This document shows, piece by piece, positions 16,955 to 25,628 of a DNA stretch of 64,000 nt. A program made the position numbers and the translations under genes. Positions within the stretch are counted from its first letter, which is position 1, and each line of letters begins with the position of its first letter. The stretch is from Cereibacter_A azotoformans (lineage in GTDB: Bacteria > Pseudomonadota > Alphaproteobacteria > Rhodobacterales > Rhodobacteraceae). Under the pieces are notes generated by a model that ran no database searches, was not told the DNA's origin, and saw only the letters and a list, made by a program, of their open reading frames with translations. The stretch lies in assembly GCF_003050905.1 (NCBI RefSeq), contig NZ_QAOT01000014.1; one strand, given 5' to 3'.

Positions 16955-18814
16955 ATGAGCAAGCCCACCGACAATCCCGCCGATCCGTTCAAGAAGGCCC
17001 TCGCCGAGGCGACCAAGACGCTCGCCGACGACCCGGACATGACGGTGACCTTCTCGGTCGATCCCGCGGGGATGAACCGCGAGGGGATGCGCCTGCCGCA
17101 GGTCAGCCGCCGGATGACGCGCGACGAGGTGATGCTCGCCCGCGGCACGGCCGACGCCTTCGCGCTGCGCCGCCGGTATCATGATGATGCAATCTCGGCC
17201 CGCTACCTGCCGCAGGGCCAGATGGCGCGCGAGATCTACGAGGCGATGGAGGCGGCCCGTTGCGAGGCGGTGGGCGCCCGCACCATGCCGGGCACCGCGG
17301 GCAACATCGACGCCCGGATCGGCCACGAGGCCGAGCGCAAGGGCTATGGCCAGATCACGCAGGCCGCGGATGCGCCGCTCGCCACGGCGGCGGGCTATCT
17401 TGTGCGCCATCTGGCGACGGGGCGCACCCTGCCCGGCGGCGCCGACAATGTGATGGAGCTGTGGCGCGGCTTCATCGAGCAGCAGGCGGGCGGGACGCTC
17501 CAGAACCTCGACGAGGTGCTGGCCGATCAGGCGGCCTTTGCACGACTGGCCCGCAAGGTGATCTCCGATCTGGGCTACGGCGACCAACTCGGCGACGATC
17601 CGGACACGGACGAGCAGGACGACGCGGGCGAGGACGCGGAGACCGACGAGGACGAGTCGCAGAGCCAGGGCGAGGACGACTCCGACGAGTCGCAGGAAGC
17701 GCAGCCCGAGCGGAGCCAGGAGGAACAGCAGGATCCCAGTCAGGCGCAGGTCTCGATGGAGGACCAGCCCGACGCCGATCAGGGCGAAGAGGTGGAGATG
17801 CCCGACGGCGAGGCGCCGCTCGAGCCGCCTCCCCCTGCCCCGCACTCCGAGGCCGACCCCGCCTATACGGTCTTCGCCACCGACTTCGACGAGGAGATCC
17901 GCGCCGAGGATCTGGCCGAGCCCGCCGAACTCGAGCGGCTGCGCGCCTATCTCGACCAGCAGCTCGAACCGCTGAAGGGCGCGGTCAGCCGCCTTGCCAA
18001 CAAGCTCCAGCGCCGGTTGCAGGCGCAGCAGAACCGCAGCTGGGAGTTCGACCGCGAGGAGGGCATCCTCGACGCCGGCCGCCTTGCGCGGGTGGTGGCC
18101 AACCCCACCACGCCGCTCTCCTTCAAGGTCGAGAAGGACACCGAGTTCCGCGACACCTGCGTGACGCTGCTGCTGGACAACTCGGGCTCGATGCGCGGCC
18201 GGCCGATCTCGATCGCCGCGATCTGCGCCGATGTGCTGGCGCGGACGCTGGAACGCTGTCAGGTCAAGGTCGAGATCCTGGGCTTCACCACCCGCGCCTG
18301 GAAGGGCGGGCAGAGCCGCGAGAAGTGGCTCGCCGCCGCAAGGCCGCAGCAGCCCGGTCGGCTCAACGATCTGCGCCACATCATCTACAAGGGCGCCGAC
18401 GCGCCCTGGCGGCGTGCGCGGGAAAATCTCGGATTGATGATGAAGGAAGGGCTCCTCAAGGAGAACATCGACGGCGAGGCGCTGGAATGGGCGCACCGCC
18501 GTCTGAGCCACCGCCCCGAGGCGCGCAAGATCCTGATGGTGATCTCGGACGGGGCGCCGGTGGATGATTCCACCCTGTCGGTGAACCCGGCGAGCTATCT
18601 TGAAAAACACCTCCGCGACGTGATCTCGATGGTCGAGCGCAAGCGGCAGGTAGAGCTTATCGCCATCGGCATCGGCCATGACGTGACGCGCTACTATGCC
18701 CACGCCGTCACGATCACGGATGTGGAGCAACTGGCGGGCGCCATGACCGAGCAGCTCGCCTCCCTTTTCGACGCCGATCCGAAGAAGCGCATCGGCAAAC
18801 GGCGGGTGGCCTGA
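16955..18814 (+). CDS. cobT: Aerobic cobaltochelatase subunit CobT
   Basis: 619 residues. CobT is the VWA-domain partner of CobS in the cobalt chelatase. The N-terminal part resembles other CobT proteins; a strongly acidic linker (about 205-290, rich in Asp, Glu and Gln) follows; the C-terminal VWA domain holds the MIDAS motif LLLDNSGSMRGRPIS and later MVISDGAPVDDS. Length is normal. The stop overlaps the next start (TGATG at 18812-18816). Confidence 0.95.
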   Translation: MSKPTDNPADPFKKALAEATKTLADDPDMTVTFSVDPAGMNREGMRLPQVSRRMTRDEVMLARGTADAFALRRRYHDDAISARYLPQGQMAREIYEAMEAARCEAVGARTMPGTAGNIDARIGHEAERKGYGQITQAADAPLATAAGYLVRHLATGRTLPGGADNVMELWRGFIEQQAGGTLQNLDEVLADQAAFARLARKVISDLGYGDQLGDDPDTDEQDDAGEDAETDEDESQSQGEDDSDESQEAQPERSQEEQQDPSQAQVSMEDQPDADQGEEVEMPDGEAPLEPPPPAPHSEADPAYTVFATDFDEEIRAEDLAEPAELERLRAYLDQQLEPLKGAVSRLANKLQRRLQAQQNRSWEFDREEGILDAGRLARVVANPTTPLSFKVEKDTEFRDTCVTLLLDNSGSMRGRPISIAAICADVLARTLERCQVKVEILGFTTRAWKGGQSREKWLAAARPQQPGRLNDLRHIIYKGADAPWRRARENLGLMMKEGLLKENIDGEALEWAHRRLSHRPEARKILMVISDGAPVDDSTLSVNPASYLEKHLRDVISMVERKRQVELIAIGIGHDVTRYYAHAVTITDVEQLAGAMTEQLASLFDADPKKRIGKRRVA

Positions 18815-20610
18815 TGTTCCAGACGTTCCATGCGACTTCCTCCCCGGCCCAGGGGCCGGCCCGGCTTGCGGCGCTGCGCGCGGCGCTGGCGGCCGACGGG
18901 CTGACGGGGTTCATCGTTCCACGCTCGGATGCCCATCAGGGCGAATATGTGGCCGCCCGGGACGAGCGTCTCCAGTGGCTGACGGGCTTTACCGGATCGG
19001 CCGGCTTCTGCATCGTGCTGCCCGACCTCGCGGGCGTCTTCATCGACGGCCGCTACCGGGTTCAGGTGAAGCATCAGGTGGATCCCGGCCATTTCACGCC
19101 CGTTCCCTGGCCCGAGGTGCAGCCGGGTGACTGGCTGCGTGAAAATCTTTCCCAAGGCACGATCGGCTTCGATCCCTGGCTCCATACGGCCGATGAGATC
19201 TCGCGGCTCGAGGCGGCGCTGGCGGGCTCCGACATCAGCCTGCGCGCGGTGGAGAACCCGCTCGACCGGCTCTGGGCCGACCAGCCCGAGGCACCGATGG
19301 GGCGCGCCTTTGCCCATCCCGACGCCCTCGCAGGCGAGACGGGCGAGGCCAAGCGCCAACGCCTCGCGGCTGCGCTTGGCCTCGCCGGGCGCAAGGCCGC
19401 GGTCCTGACGCTGCCGGACTCGATCTGCTGGCTGCTGAACATCCGGGGCGCCGATGTGCCGCGCAATCCGGTGCTGCACGCCTTTGCCGTGCTGCATGAC
19501 GACGCCCGCGTGACGCTCTTTGCCGACGCCGCGAAGTTCGACGAGGCAACCCTCGTGCATCTGGGCCAGGGTGTGACCCTGCGCCCGCCGCAGGCCTTCG
19601 TGCCGGCCCTGCGCACGCTCGGCGGCCCGGTTCAGGTGGATCGCAAGACCGCCCCGCTGGCCGTGACGCTCGAGCTGCAGGATGCCGGGATCGAGGTGGC
19701 CGACGGCGACGATCCCTGCCGGCTGCCAAAGGCCTGCAAGACCCCGGCCGAGATTGCCGGCATGCGCGACGCCCACCTGCGCGACGGGGCCGCGATGGTC
19801 GAGTTCCTCTGCTGGCTCGACGCCGAGGCGCCAAAGGGCGGCCTCACGGAAATCGCCGTGGTGACCGCGCTCGAGGGCTTCCGCCGGGCAACCAACGCGC
19901 TCCACGACATCAGCTTCGACACGATCTGCGGCGCAGGGCCCAACGGCGCGATCATGCATTACCGCGTGACCGAGGGCTCGAACCGCCCCGTGCAGCGGGA
20001 CGAGCTGCTGCTCGTCGATTCGGGTGCGCAATATGCCGATGGCACGACCGACATCACCCGCACCATTGCCGTGGGCGACCCCGGCGAGGAGGCGCGCGAG
20101 TGCTACACGCGGGTGCTGCAGGGCCTGATCGCCATCAGCCGCGCGCGCTGGCCGAAAGGTCTCGCCGGGCGCGACCTTGATGCGCTGGCGCGTTACCCGC
20201 TGTGGCTTGCGGGACAGGACTACGATCATGGCACCGGCCACGGCGTCGGCGCCTTCCTCTCGGTCCACGAGGGACCGCAGCGGATTGCCCGCATCTCGGA
20301 GGTGCCGCTCGAGCCGGGCATGATCCTCTCGAACGAGCCGGGCTACTACCGCGAGGGCGCCTTCGGCATCCGGCTGGAAAACCTGATCGTCGTCGAGGAA
20401 GCGCCGGCGCTTGGCGATCATCGCCGGCAGCTGTCGTTCGAAACCCTGACCTTCGTGCCGTTCGACCGGCGGCTGATCCTGCCCCACCGTCTCTCGCTGC
20501 CCGAGCGGGAATGGCTGGATGCCTACCATGCGGATGTTCTCGAAAGGATCGGATCGCGCCTCTCACCCCCGGCGCGGGCGTGGCTGGGGGCGGCGGCTGC
20601 GCCTCTTTGA
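18814..20610 (+). CDS. Xaa-Pro aminopeptidase (aminopeptidase P, M24B)
   Basis: 598 residues, three-domain (long) aminopeptidase P. Two creatinase-like N-terminal domains (GFIVPRSDAHQGEYV; GRKAAVLTLPDSICWLLNIR) precede the M24 catalytic domain with metal ligands in LLLVDSGAQYADGTTDITR, HGTGHGVGAFLSVHEGP, LSNEPGYY and IRLENLIVVEE. It removes an N-terminal residue before proline. Translation is probably coupled to cobT through the overlap, though no pathway link is obvious. Confidence 0.95.
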   Translation: MFQTFHATSSPAQGPARLAALRAALAADGLTGFIVPRSDAHQGEYVAARDERLQWLTGFTGSAGFCIVLPDLAGVFIDGRYRVQVKHQVDPGHFTPVPWPEVQPGDWLRENLSQGTIGFDPWLHTADEISRLEAALAGSDISLRAVENPLDRLWADQPEAPMGRAFAHPDALAGETGEAKRQRLAAALGLAGRKAAVLTLPDSICWLLNIRGADVPRNPVLHAFAVLHDDARVTLFADAAKFDEATLVHLGQGVTLRPPQAFVPALRTLGGPVQVDRKTAPLAVTLELQDAGIEVADGDDPCRLPKACKTPAEIAGMRDAHLRDGAAMVEFLCWLDAEAPKGGLTEIAVVTALEGFRRATNALHDISFDTICGAGPNGAIMHYRVTEGSNRPVQRDELLLVDSGAQYADGTTDITRTIAVGDPGEEARECYTRVLQGLIAISRARWPKGLAGRDLDALARYPLWLAGQDYDHGTGHGVGAFLSVHEGPQRIARISEVPLEPGMILSNEPGYYREGAFGIRLENLIVVEEAPALGDHRRQLSFETLTFVPFDRRLILPHRLSLPEREWLDAYHADVLERIGSRLSPPARAWLGAAAAPL

Positions 20611-20676
20611 CCTCTTGCCCCGCGGCTGACGCGGCGGCATGATTTGCTGCATTGCAGCACAGTGAGGGACTTTCCG

Positions 20677-21018
20677 ATGAACGATCACATTCACCTGCGC
20701 AAGGCCGAGGGCAAGTGGGTCATTCGGACGGACTCGGCTGTTCTGGGCGAAACCCTCAACGCGATCGAACTGACCGAGGGCAGCCGCGACCCGGTGATCT
20801 ATTTCCCGCGCGAGGATGTGGCGATGGTCATGTTCGACAAGAGCGACAAGACCACCGCCTGCCCCTTCAAGGGCGAGGCGAGCTATTACTCGATCGTGGG
20901 CGTCAACGGCACGCTGAAGGACGCGGCCTGGTCCTACGAATCGCCCAGGGAAGGGCTCGAGGCGATTGCGGGCTATCTCGCCTTCGCGCCGGACGTCACC
21001 AAGGTCGGCCAGTACTGA
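20677..21018 (+). CDS. DUF427 domain protein
   Basis: 113 residues from the ATG at 20677. The DUF427 signature is complete: GKWVIRTDSAVLGETLNAIEL, PVIYFPREDVAMVMFDKSDK, TACPFKGEASYYSI and DAAWSYESPREG. These are small beta-rich soluble proteins of unknown function. It lies between aminopeptidase P and the convergent sufE. Confidence 0.9.
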   Translation: MNDHIHLRKAEGKWVIRTDSAVLGETLNAIELTEGSRDPVIYFPREDVAMVMFDKSDKTTACPFKGEASYYSIVGVNGTLKDAAWSYESPREGLEAIAGYLAFAPDVTKVGQY

Positions 21019-21040
21019 CGGCGCAGGGCGGCGGGCACCG

Positions 21041-21469
21041 TCAGGCCGCCGCCGCCTCGGCCGAGACGCGGCGGATCCGCTCGACCATCGCGCGCAGTCC
21101 ATTGGACCGTTGCGACGAAAGATGCTGGTCGAGCCCGAGCCGCGTCAATTCGTGCGCGGCATCGACCTTCCCCACCTCGGCCACCGTGAGACCGGAATAA
21201 AGCGCGTGCAGCACGGCGATCAGGCCGCGCACGATCATCGCATCGCTGTCGCCGTGAAAGTCGAAGCGCGCCGCCCCGCCCTCTCCCTTGATCACCGGCC
21301 GGATCCAGACCTGGCTCGCGCACCCCTCCACCTTGGTCGAGGGCACCTTGAACGCCTCGTCCAGCGGGGGCATCGCCTTCCCAAGCTCGATCACATGGCG
21401 GTATCGATCCTCCCAGTCGTCCAGGAAGTCGAACGTCTCGGCGATGTCTTCGAAGGCTTGCGTGGCCAT
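21041..21469 (-). CDS. sufE: SufE family sulfur acceptor
   Basis: 142 residues. SufE takes persulfide sulfur from the cysteine desulfurase SufS for Fe-S cluster assembly. The acceptor cysteine is Cys50 in STKVEGCASQVWIRP; the remaining family blocks are GDSDAMIVRGLIAVL and LGLDQHLSSQRSNGL. Stand-alone, away from any suf operon in this window. Confidence 0.93.
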   Translation of the reverse strand: MATQAFEDIAETFDFLDDWEDRYRHVIELGKAMPPLDEAFKVPSTKVEGCASQVWIRPVIKGEGGAARFDFHGDSDAMIVRGLIAVLHALYSGLTVAEVGKVDAAHELTRLGLDQHLSSQRSNGLRAMVERIRRVSAEAAAA

Positions 21470-21598
21470 GGTCTTCTCCGTTCCTGCCGCCAGAGGTAAT
21501 CACCGAGCCGCGTCAGGTCCAGCCCTGTGCGCCCGTGCTTTTCAAAGCCCGCCGCATAGGCTAGCCAATGGGCAGGAAAAGATGCGGGGGATGAAGGA

Positions 21599-22051
21599 AT
21601 GAGACGACCGCTGCTCGTGGGGCTCGCGCTGGTCCTGGCACTCGGGGCCTGCGGCTCGCGGCTCAATCCGCTGAACTGGTTCGGCGGTTCCGAGGCCGCA
21701 CCCGCGACCCTGGCCCCCGCGGCCCCTTCGGGTCCGGCGCAGGACGCGCGCCCGCTGATGGCGCAGGTCGTCTCGCTTGATGTGGAGCCGAACCGGGGCG
21801 GCGCCGTGATCCGTGCGGTGGGTCTGCCGCCCACCCAGGGCTACTGGGACGCCGAGCTTGTCGCGCGGCCGGTTCAGGATGGCGTGATCACCTACGAGTT
21901 CCGAGCCCTGCCCCCGCCGGGCCCCGCGGCCGTCTCGACCCAGGCCTCGCGCGAGGTGACGGTGGGCGCGTTCCTGTCGGCCTACCAGCTCCGCTCGATC
22001 AACCAGATAACGGTCGTGGCCGCCGGCAACGCCCTCACCAGCCGCCGCTGA
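21599..22051 (+). CDS. Small lipoprotein, unknown function
   Basis: 150 residues. The N-terminal signal sequence ends in LALGACGS, a clear lipobox with Cys18, so it is probably anchored to a membrane in the periplasm. The mature part is Pro/Ala-rich near the anchor, followed by a compact beta-rich domain (QVVSLDVEPNRGGAVIRAVG; REVTVGAFLSAYQLRSI). I do not recognise the domain. It is divergent from sufE and convergent with rnd. Confidence 0.75.
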   Translation: MRRPLLVGLALVLALGACGSRLNPLNWFGGSEAAPATLAPAAPSGPAQDARPLMAQVVSLDVEPNRGGAVIRAVGLPPTQGYWDAELVARPVQDGVITYEFRALPPPGPAAVSTQASREVTVGAFLSAYQLRSINQITVVAAGNALTSRR

Positions 22052-22087
22052 GGTGCCGCGGCGGCCACCCGGCCGCCGCGCAACCTG

Positions 22088-23245
22088 TCAGAGCTTGACC
22101 ACCCGCACATCGTTGCCCTTGGCCGAAAGCGCGATCTCACCCCGGCAGAGCCGCAGCGCATCGGCGCCGAAGGCTTCCAGCCGCCAACCCTTGAGCGTCG
22201 GCAGGTCGCGCTCGCCCGCCGCGATGGCGTCGAGATCCGAGGCCGAGGCAATCAGCCGGGCCGCCACACCAAGGCTCTCCGACTTGGCCTTCAGCAGCAC
22301 CCGCAGCAGATCGGCCAGGGCCGGGTTCACCTGAAGCTGCTCGCGGGACAGGTCGGGCTTGGGAAGATCCTCGGCCTTCACCTCCATCCCCGCCTTGACC
22401 GCAGCGAGGATCCCGTCCGCGATATCCCCCCGCCGGCCCTCGCGCAGCAAGAGCCGCGAGCGACCCAGTTCCTCGACATTCGTCGGCCGCGTCGAGGCGA
22501 TCTCGAGAAGGGCATCGTCCTTGAGCACCCGCGAGCGCGGAACGTTGTTCTTCTGCGCATATTCCTCGCGGAAGCGCGCAAGCTCCTTGACCACCGCAAG
22601 GAAGCGGCCCGAGGTGGTGCGGGTCTTGATCCGCAGCCAGGCTTCCTCGGGGCGGACGGTGTAGGTCTCGGGGTCGGTGAGGATCGCCAGCTCTTCCTCG
22701 ACCCACCGCTGCCGGCCGTTCTTCTCGATCTGGGCCGAGAGCCACTCGTAGATCACCCGCAGATGCGTCACGTCGGCAATGGCATAGGTCTTCTGCGCGT
22801 CGCTCAGCGGCCGGCGCGACCAGTCGGTGAAGCGCGAGGTCTTGTCCAGCTGCTCGCGCGCGATCTTCTTGACCAGCGTCTCATAGCCCACCTGCTCGCC
22901 AAAGCCGCAGACCATCGCGGCCACCTGCGTATCGAACAGCGGCGTGGGGAAAACCCTGCCTTCGACGAAGAAGATCTCGAGATCCTGCCGGGCTGCGTGG
23001 AACACCTTGACCGTCGGCTCGTGCCGGAACAGGTCGTAGAGCGGTTCGAGCGACATGTCGGGCGCCTCGACCGGATCGACGAGAACCGCCTCGCCAGTCT
23101 TGCCGGGAAGCGCCATCTGGATCAGGCAGAGCTTGGACCAGTAGGTGCGTTCGCGCAGGAACTCCGTGTCGATCGTGACATAGGGGGCGGCCTTGGCGGC
23201 CTCGCAGAAGGCGGCCAGCGCCTCGGTGGTGGTGATCGTCTTCAT
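22088..23245 (-). CDS. rnd: Ribonuclease D
   Basis: 385 residues, normal length. RNase D is a 3'-5' exoribonuclease in tRNA 3' maturation. The DEDD exonuclease domain is seen in VTIDTEFLRERTYW, VFHAARQDLEIF and YAIADVTHLRVIYEW, followed by an HRDC domain (AWLRIKTRTTSGRFLAVVKE to PRSRVLKDDALLEIA). It lies just downstream of, and opposite to, nothing similar; the next gene upstream on the same strand is purN. Confidence 0.95.
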   Translation of the reverse strand: MKTITTTEALAAFCEAAKAAPYVTIDTEFLRERTYWSKLCLIQMALPGKTGEAVLVDPVEAPDMSLEPLYDLFRHEPTVKVFHAARQDLEIFFVEGRVFPTPLFDTQVAAMVCGFGEQVGYETLVKKIAREQLDKTSRFTDWSRRPLSDAQKTYAIADVTHLRVIYEWLSAQIEKNGRQRWVEEELAILTDPETYTVRPEEAWLRIKTRTTSGRFLAVVKELARFREEYAQKNNVPRSRVLKDDALLEIASTRPTNVEELGRSRLLLREGRRGDIADGILAAVKAGMEVKAEDLPKPDLSREQLQVNPALADLLRVLLKAKSESLGVAARLIASASDLDAIAAGERDLPTLKGWRLEAFGADALRLCRGEIALSAKGNDVRVVKL

Positions 23246-23339
23246 CCAGATCCCGCGTCTCGGGGTTCACACGGGTTCGTCCCGCGCCTTCCGCTATAGG
23301 CGCCGTGAGGAGAAAAGGAAAGACCGATGGGCGCTTGGG

Positions 23340-23930
23340 TCAGGCCAGCCAGATCGGCGTGCGGTCGCCCGATGCAAAACGGCGCAGAACGGCCGGATAA
23401 AGCACATGTTCGCGCGCAAGCACCCGGGCGGCCAGGCTGTCGGGCGTATCCCCGGCCAGCACCGGCACCCGCGCCTGTCCGAGGATCGGCCCGTCGTCCA
23501 GCGCGGCCGTCACCTCATGCACGGTGCAGCCCGCCTCGGTGTCGCCGGCCTCGAGCGCCCGCCGGTGCGTGTGCAACCCCTGATACTTGGGCAGCAACGA
23601 GGGATGGATGTTCAGCATCCGCCCCTCGAAACGCGCGACGAAATCGGCCGTCAGCACGCGCATGAAGCCGGCAAGACACAGAATGTCCGCGTCGGCCGCG
23701 AGGATCGGCTCGAGCAGGGCCGCCTCGAAGGCGGCGCGGTCGCCCCGGAACGGCCGGTGATCCACCGCCGCAACCGGCACGCCGAGTGCCGCGGCCCGGG
23801 CAAGCCCCCCCGCCTCGGGGTCGTTCGAGGCCACCAGAACCGGCCGCGCCGGATGATCCCCCACCATGCTGCGCACGAGAGCCAGCATGTTCGAGCCTCC
23901 GCCCGAGATCAGGACGGCGACACGTTTCAC
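23340..23930 (-). CDS. purN: Phosphoribosylglycinamide formyltransferase
   Basis: 196 residues. PurN transfers a formyl group from 10-formyl-THF to GAR in purine synthesis. The N-terminal phosphate loop is VLISGGGSNMLAL; the active-site block LCLAGFMRVLTADF and NIHPSLLPKYQGLHTHRRAL with the catalytic His follow, then GCTVHEVTAALDDGPIL. The start overlaps the purM stop by 4 bp, so the two are one operon. Confidence 0.96.
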   Translation of the reverse strand: MKRVAVLISGGGSNMLALVRSMVGDHPARPVLVASNDPEAGGLARAAALGVPVAAVDHRPFRGDRAAFEAALLEPILAADADILCLAGFMRVLTADFVARFEGRMLNIHPSLLPKYQGLHTHRRALEAGDTEAGCTVHEVTAALDDGPILGQARVPVLAGDTPDSLAARVLAREHVLYPAVLRRFASGDRTPIWLA

Positions 23931-24973
23931 AGCAGGCGGCCGTCGTAGCTCACACCCTGGCCGGGGATCACTTCGCCGATGCGCGTGACGGTCTCGCCCT
24001 CGGCCTCAAGCAGGGCCGCGATCGCGTCGGCGCGGTCGGCGGCAACCACCACAATCATGCCGATGCCGCAGTTGAACGTCTTGAGAAGCTCCGGCTCGGC
24101 CATCGCGGCGGTCTCGGCGAGCCAGCGGAACACCGGCGGCAGGTCCCACGCGCCGAGGTCGATGCGCGCGCCCAGCCCCTCGGGCAGCACCCGCGGCAGG
24201 TTCTCGGTGAGCCCGCCGCCCGTGATGTGGGCCAGCGCATGGACGCCGCCCGCGCGGACGGCGGCCAGAGCCTGCGTCACATAGAGCCGCGTCGGCGCCA
24301 GCAGCGCCCGCCCCAGGCTGTCCCCGCCGAACGGCGACGGCGCATCCCAGGCGAGCCCCGAGAGTTCGACGACCTTGCGCACGAAGGAATAGCCGTTGGA
24401 ATGGACCCCGTTGGATGCGAGCCCGAGCAGCACGTCGCCCGCCGCGACCCCTCGCGGCAGGTCCGCGCCACGCTCCATTGCGCCCACGGCGAAGCCCGCA
24501 AGGTCGAAGTCCCCCTTGTGGTACATGCCCGGCATCTCGGCGGTCTCCCCCCCGATGAGGGCGCATCCCGAGGCCGCGCATCCTTCGGCAATGCCTTCGA
24601 TGATGCGGGCCGCCTGATCCAGCTCGAGCTTGCCCGTGGCGAAATAGTCGAGGAAGAAAAGCGGCTCTGCCCCTTGGCAGACGAGGTCGTTCACGCACAT
24701 GGCCACGAGGTCGATGCCGATCGTATCCACTTCGCCCGTGTCGATGGCGATGCGCAGCTTGGTTCCCACCCCGTCCGTGGCCGCCACCAGCACCGGGTCA
24801 CGGTAGCCCGCGGCCTTCAGGTCGAAGAGCGCGCCGAACCCACCCAGGCCCGAGACTGTGCCGGGACGCGCCGTGCGCCGTGCGGCGGGCTTGATCCGCT
24901 CGACGAGCGCGTTGCCGGCGTCGATGTCCACGCCTGCGTCTGCGTAGGTCAGACCCTTCTGCTGTTCGGCCAT
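23927..24973 (-). CDS. purM: Phosphoribosylformylglycinamidine cyclo-ligase
   Basis: 348 residues. PurM closes the imidazole ring of FGAM to AIR. Recognised by YADAGVDIDAGNALVERIKP, the ATP-binding DGVGTKLRIAID and CVNDLVCQGAEPLFFLDYFA, GGETAEMPGMY and ITGGGLTENLPRVLP. It is the promoter-proximal gene of purM-purN and reads away from the tRNA gene at 25081. Confidence 0.97.
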   Translation of the reverse strand: MAEQQKGLTYADAGVDIDAGNALVERIKPAARRTARPGTVSGLGGFGALFDLKAAGYRDPVLVAATDGVGTKLRIAIDTGEVDTIGIDLVAMCVNDLVCQGAEPLFFLDYFATGKLELDQAARIIEGIAEGCAASGCALIGGETAEMPGMYHKGDFDLAGFAVGAMERGADLPRGVAAGDVLLGLASNGVHSNGYSFVRKVVELSGLAWDAPSPFGGDSLGRALLAPTRLYVTQALAAVRAGGVHALAHITGGGLTENLPRVLPEGLGARIDLGAWDLPPVFRWLAETAAMAEPELLKTFNCGIGMIVVVAADRADAIAALLEAEGETVTRIGEVIPGQGVSYDGRLL

Positions 24974-25080
24974 CTTTCATCCCTGCAGCTGCCTGCGGCC
25001 GCTCTAGACGATCTCCGCTGGCTTCGCAACGCGAAGCACGCTTGACCCGCCTGCGGCGAGGCCTTAACCGGACTCCATCC

Positions 25081-25156
25081 GGGCCTGTAGCTCAATGGTC
25101 AGAGCAGGGCGCTCATAACGCCTTGGTTGGGGGTTCGAGTCCCTCCGGGCCTACCA
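25081..25156 (+). tRNA. tRNA with CAU anticodon (elongator Met or Ile2)
   Basis: A 76-nt cloverleaf: acceptor GGGCCTG with CGGGCCT (G1-U72 wobble), D arm GCTC...GAGC, anticodon loop CTCATAA with CAT at 25114-25116, T arm GGGGGTTCGAGTCCCTC, encoded CCA end. CAU could be elongator methionine or the lysidine-modified isoleucine tRNA; the sequence alone does not settle which for me. Its 3' end is part of the 19-bp integration core of the element that follows. Confidence 0.93.
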
Positions 25157-25159
25157 TTC
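25141..25159 (+). other. attL core (tRNA 3' end)
   Basis: CCCTCCGGGCCTACCATTC covers the T-stem end, acceptor strand and CCA of the tRNA. The same word with one change (A to G) recurs at 62450-62468. In both places an inverted repeat of integrase-arm type begins 48 nt after the CCTCCGGG start. Confidence 0.85.
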
Positions 25160-25628
25160 CAGCATTCTGTCCTGCCAAAACAACGGAGGGTGTCCCATTT
25201 TTCGGGACCGTGGGACACTTGTAGCGGCAGACGCGAGGTTCCGGCCAATCGAGCGGCTCCCTTGAGGACACGGTCCGCACCCTCAAGGTGGGCGAGACCG
25301 GACCATGCGCAGGTCGAGAAGGCGGCGCCTCTTCGGCCGCCCCGCGCAGCGTACAGGGCTCGGGAGATCCATGAGGCTCGAAGCATGATGACCGCTTCAG
25401 CCCTGAGCAGTCGGTCGTGCGGAGCGCAGCGCGAGGTCCGGTGTAGGCATGACCGGGCGGAGACCTGACATTCGCGGCATCCGGCACTTGAGGTGCGCCA
25501 AGCGCAGAAGCAGCCATTCGAAGGCGCCACTTTTTAGGGTTTACATACATGCAGACTACCATACACGGCACGAGCGGCCATATGATTTAGATTCATGCCT
25601 TCCAGGACTTTCAGCCCAGAGCCATTAT
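25157..25628. other. attL arm region without genes
   Basis: About 470 bp with no credible gene. It holds a 29-bp inverted repeat at 25190-25218 (GTGTCCCA, 13-nt spacer, TGGGACAC), the probable integrase arm site. The open frames here are antisense tRNA readings (the familiar GPEGLEPPTKAL artefact). Confidence 0.7.
25190..25218. promoter_or_regulatory. Integrase arm-type inverted repeat (element 1, left)
   Basis: GTGTCCCA and TGGGACAC face each other across 13 nt. The half-site GTGGGACAC recurs twice near the right end of the element, and a same-length, sequence-related repeat sits 48 nt after the second core at 62499. This suggests binding sites of the tyrosine integrases (inference). Confidence 0.6.

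Noticed and set aside
25113..25571. Minus-strand frame ending in GPEGLEPPTKAL
   Set aside because: This ending is the well-known mistranslation of an antisense tRNA 3' end; it is not a gene.
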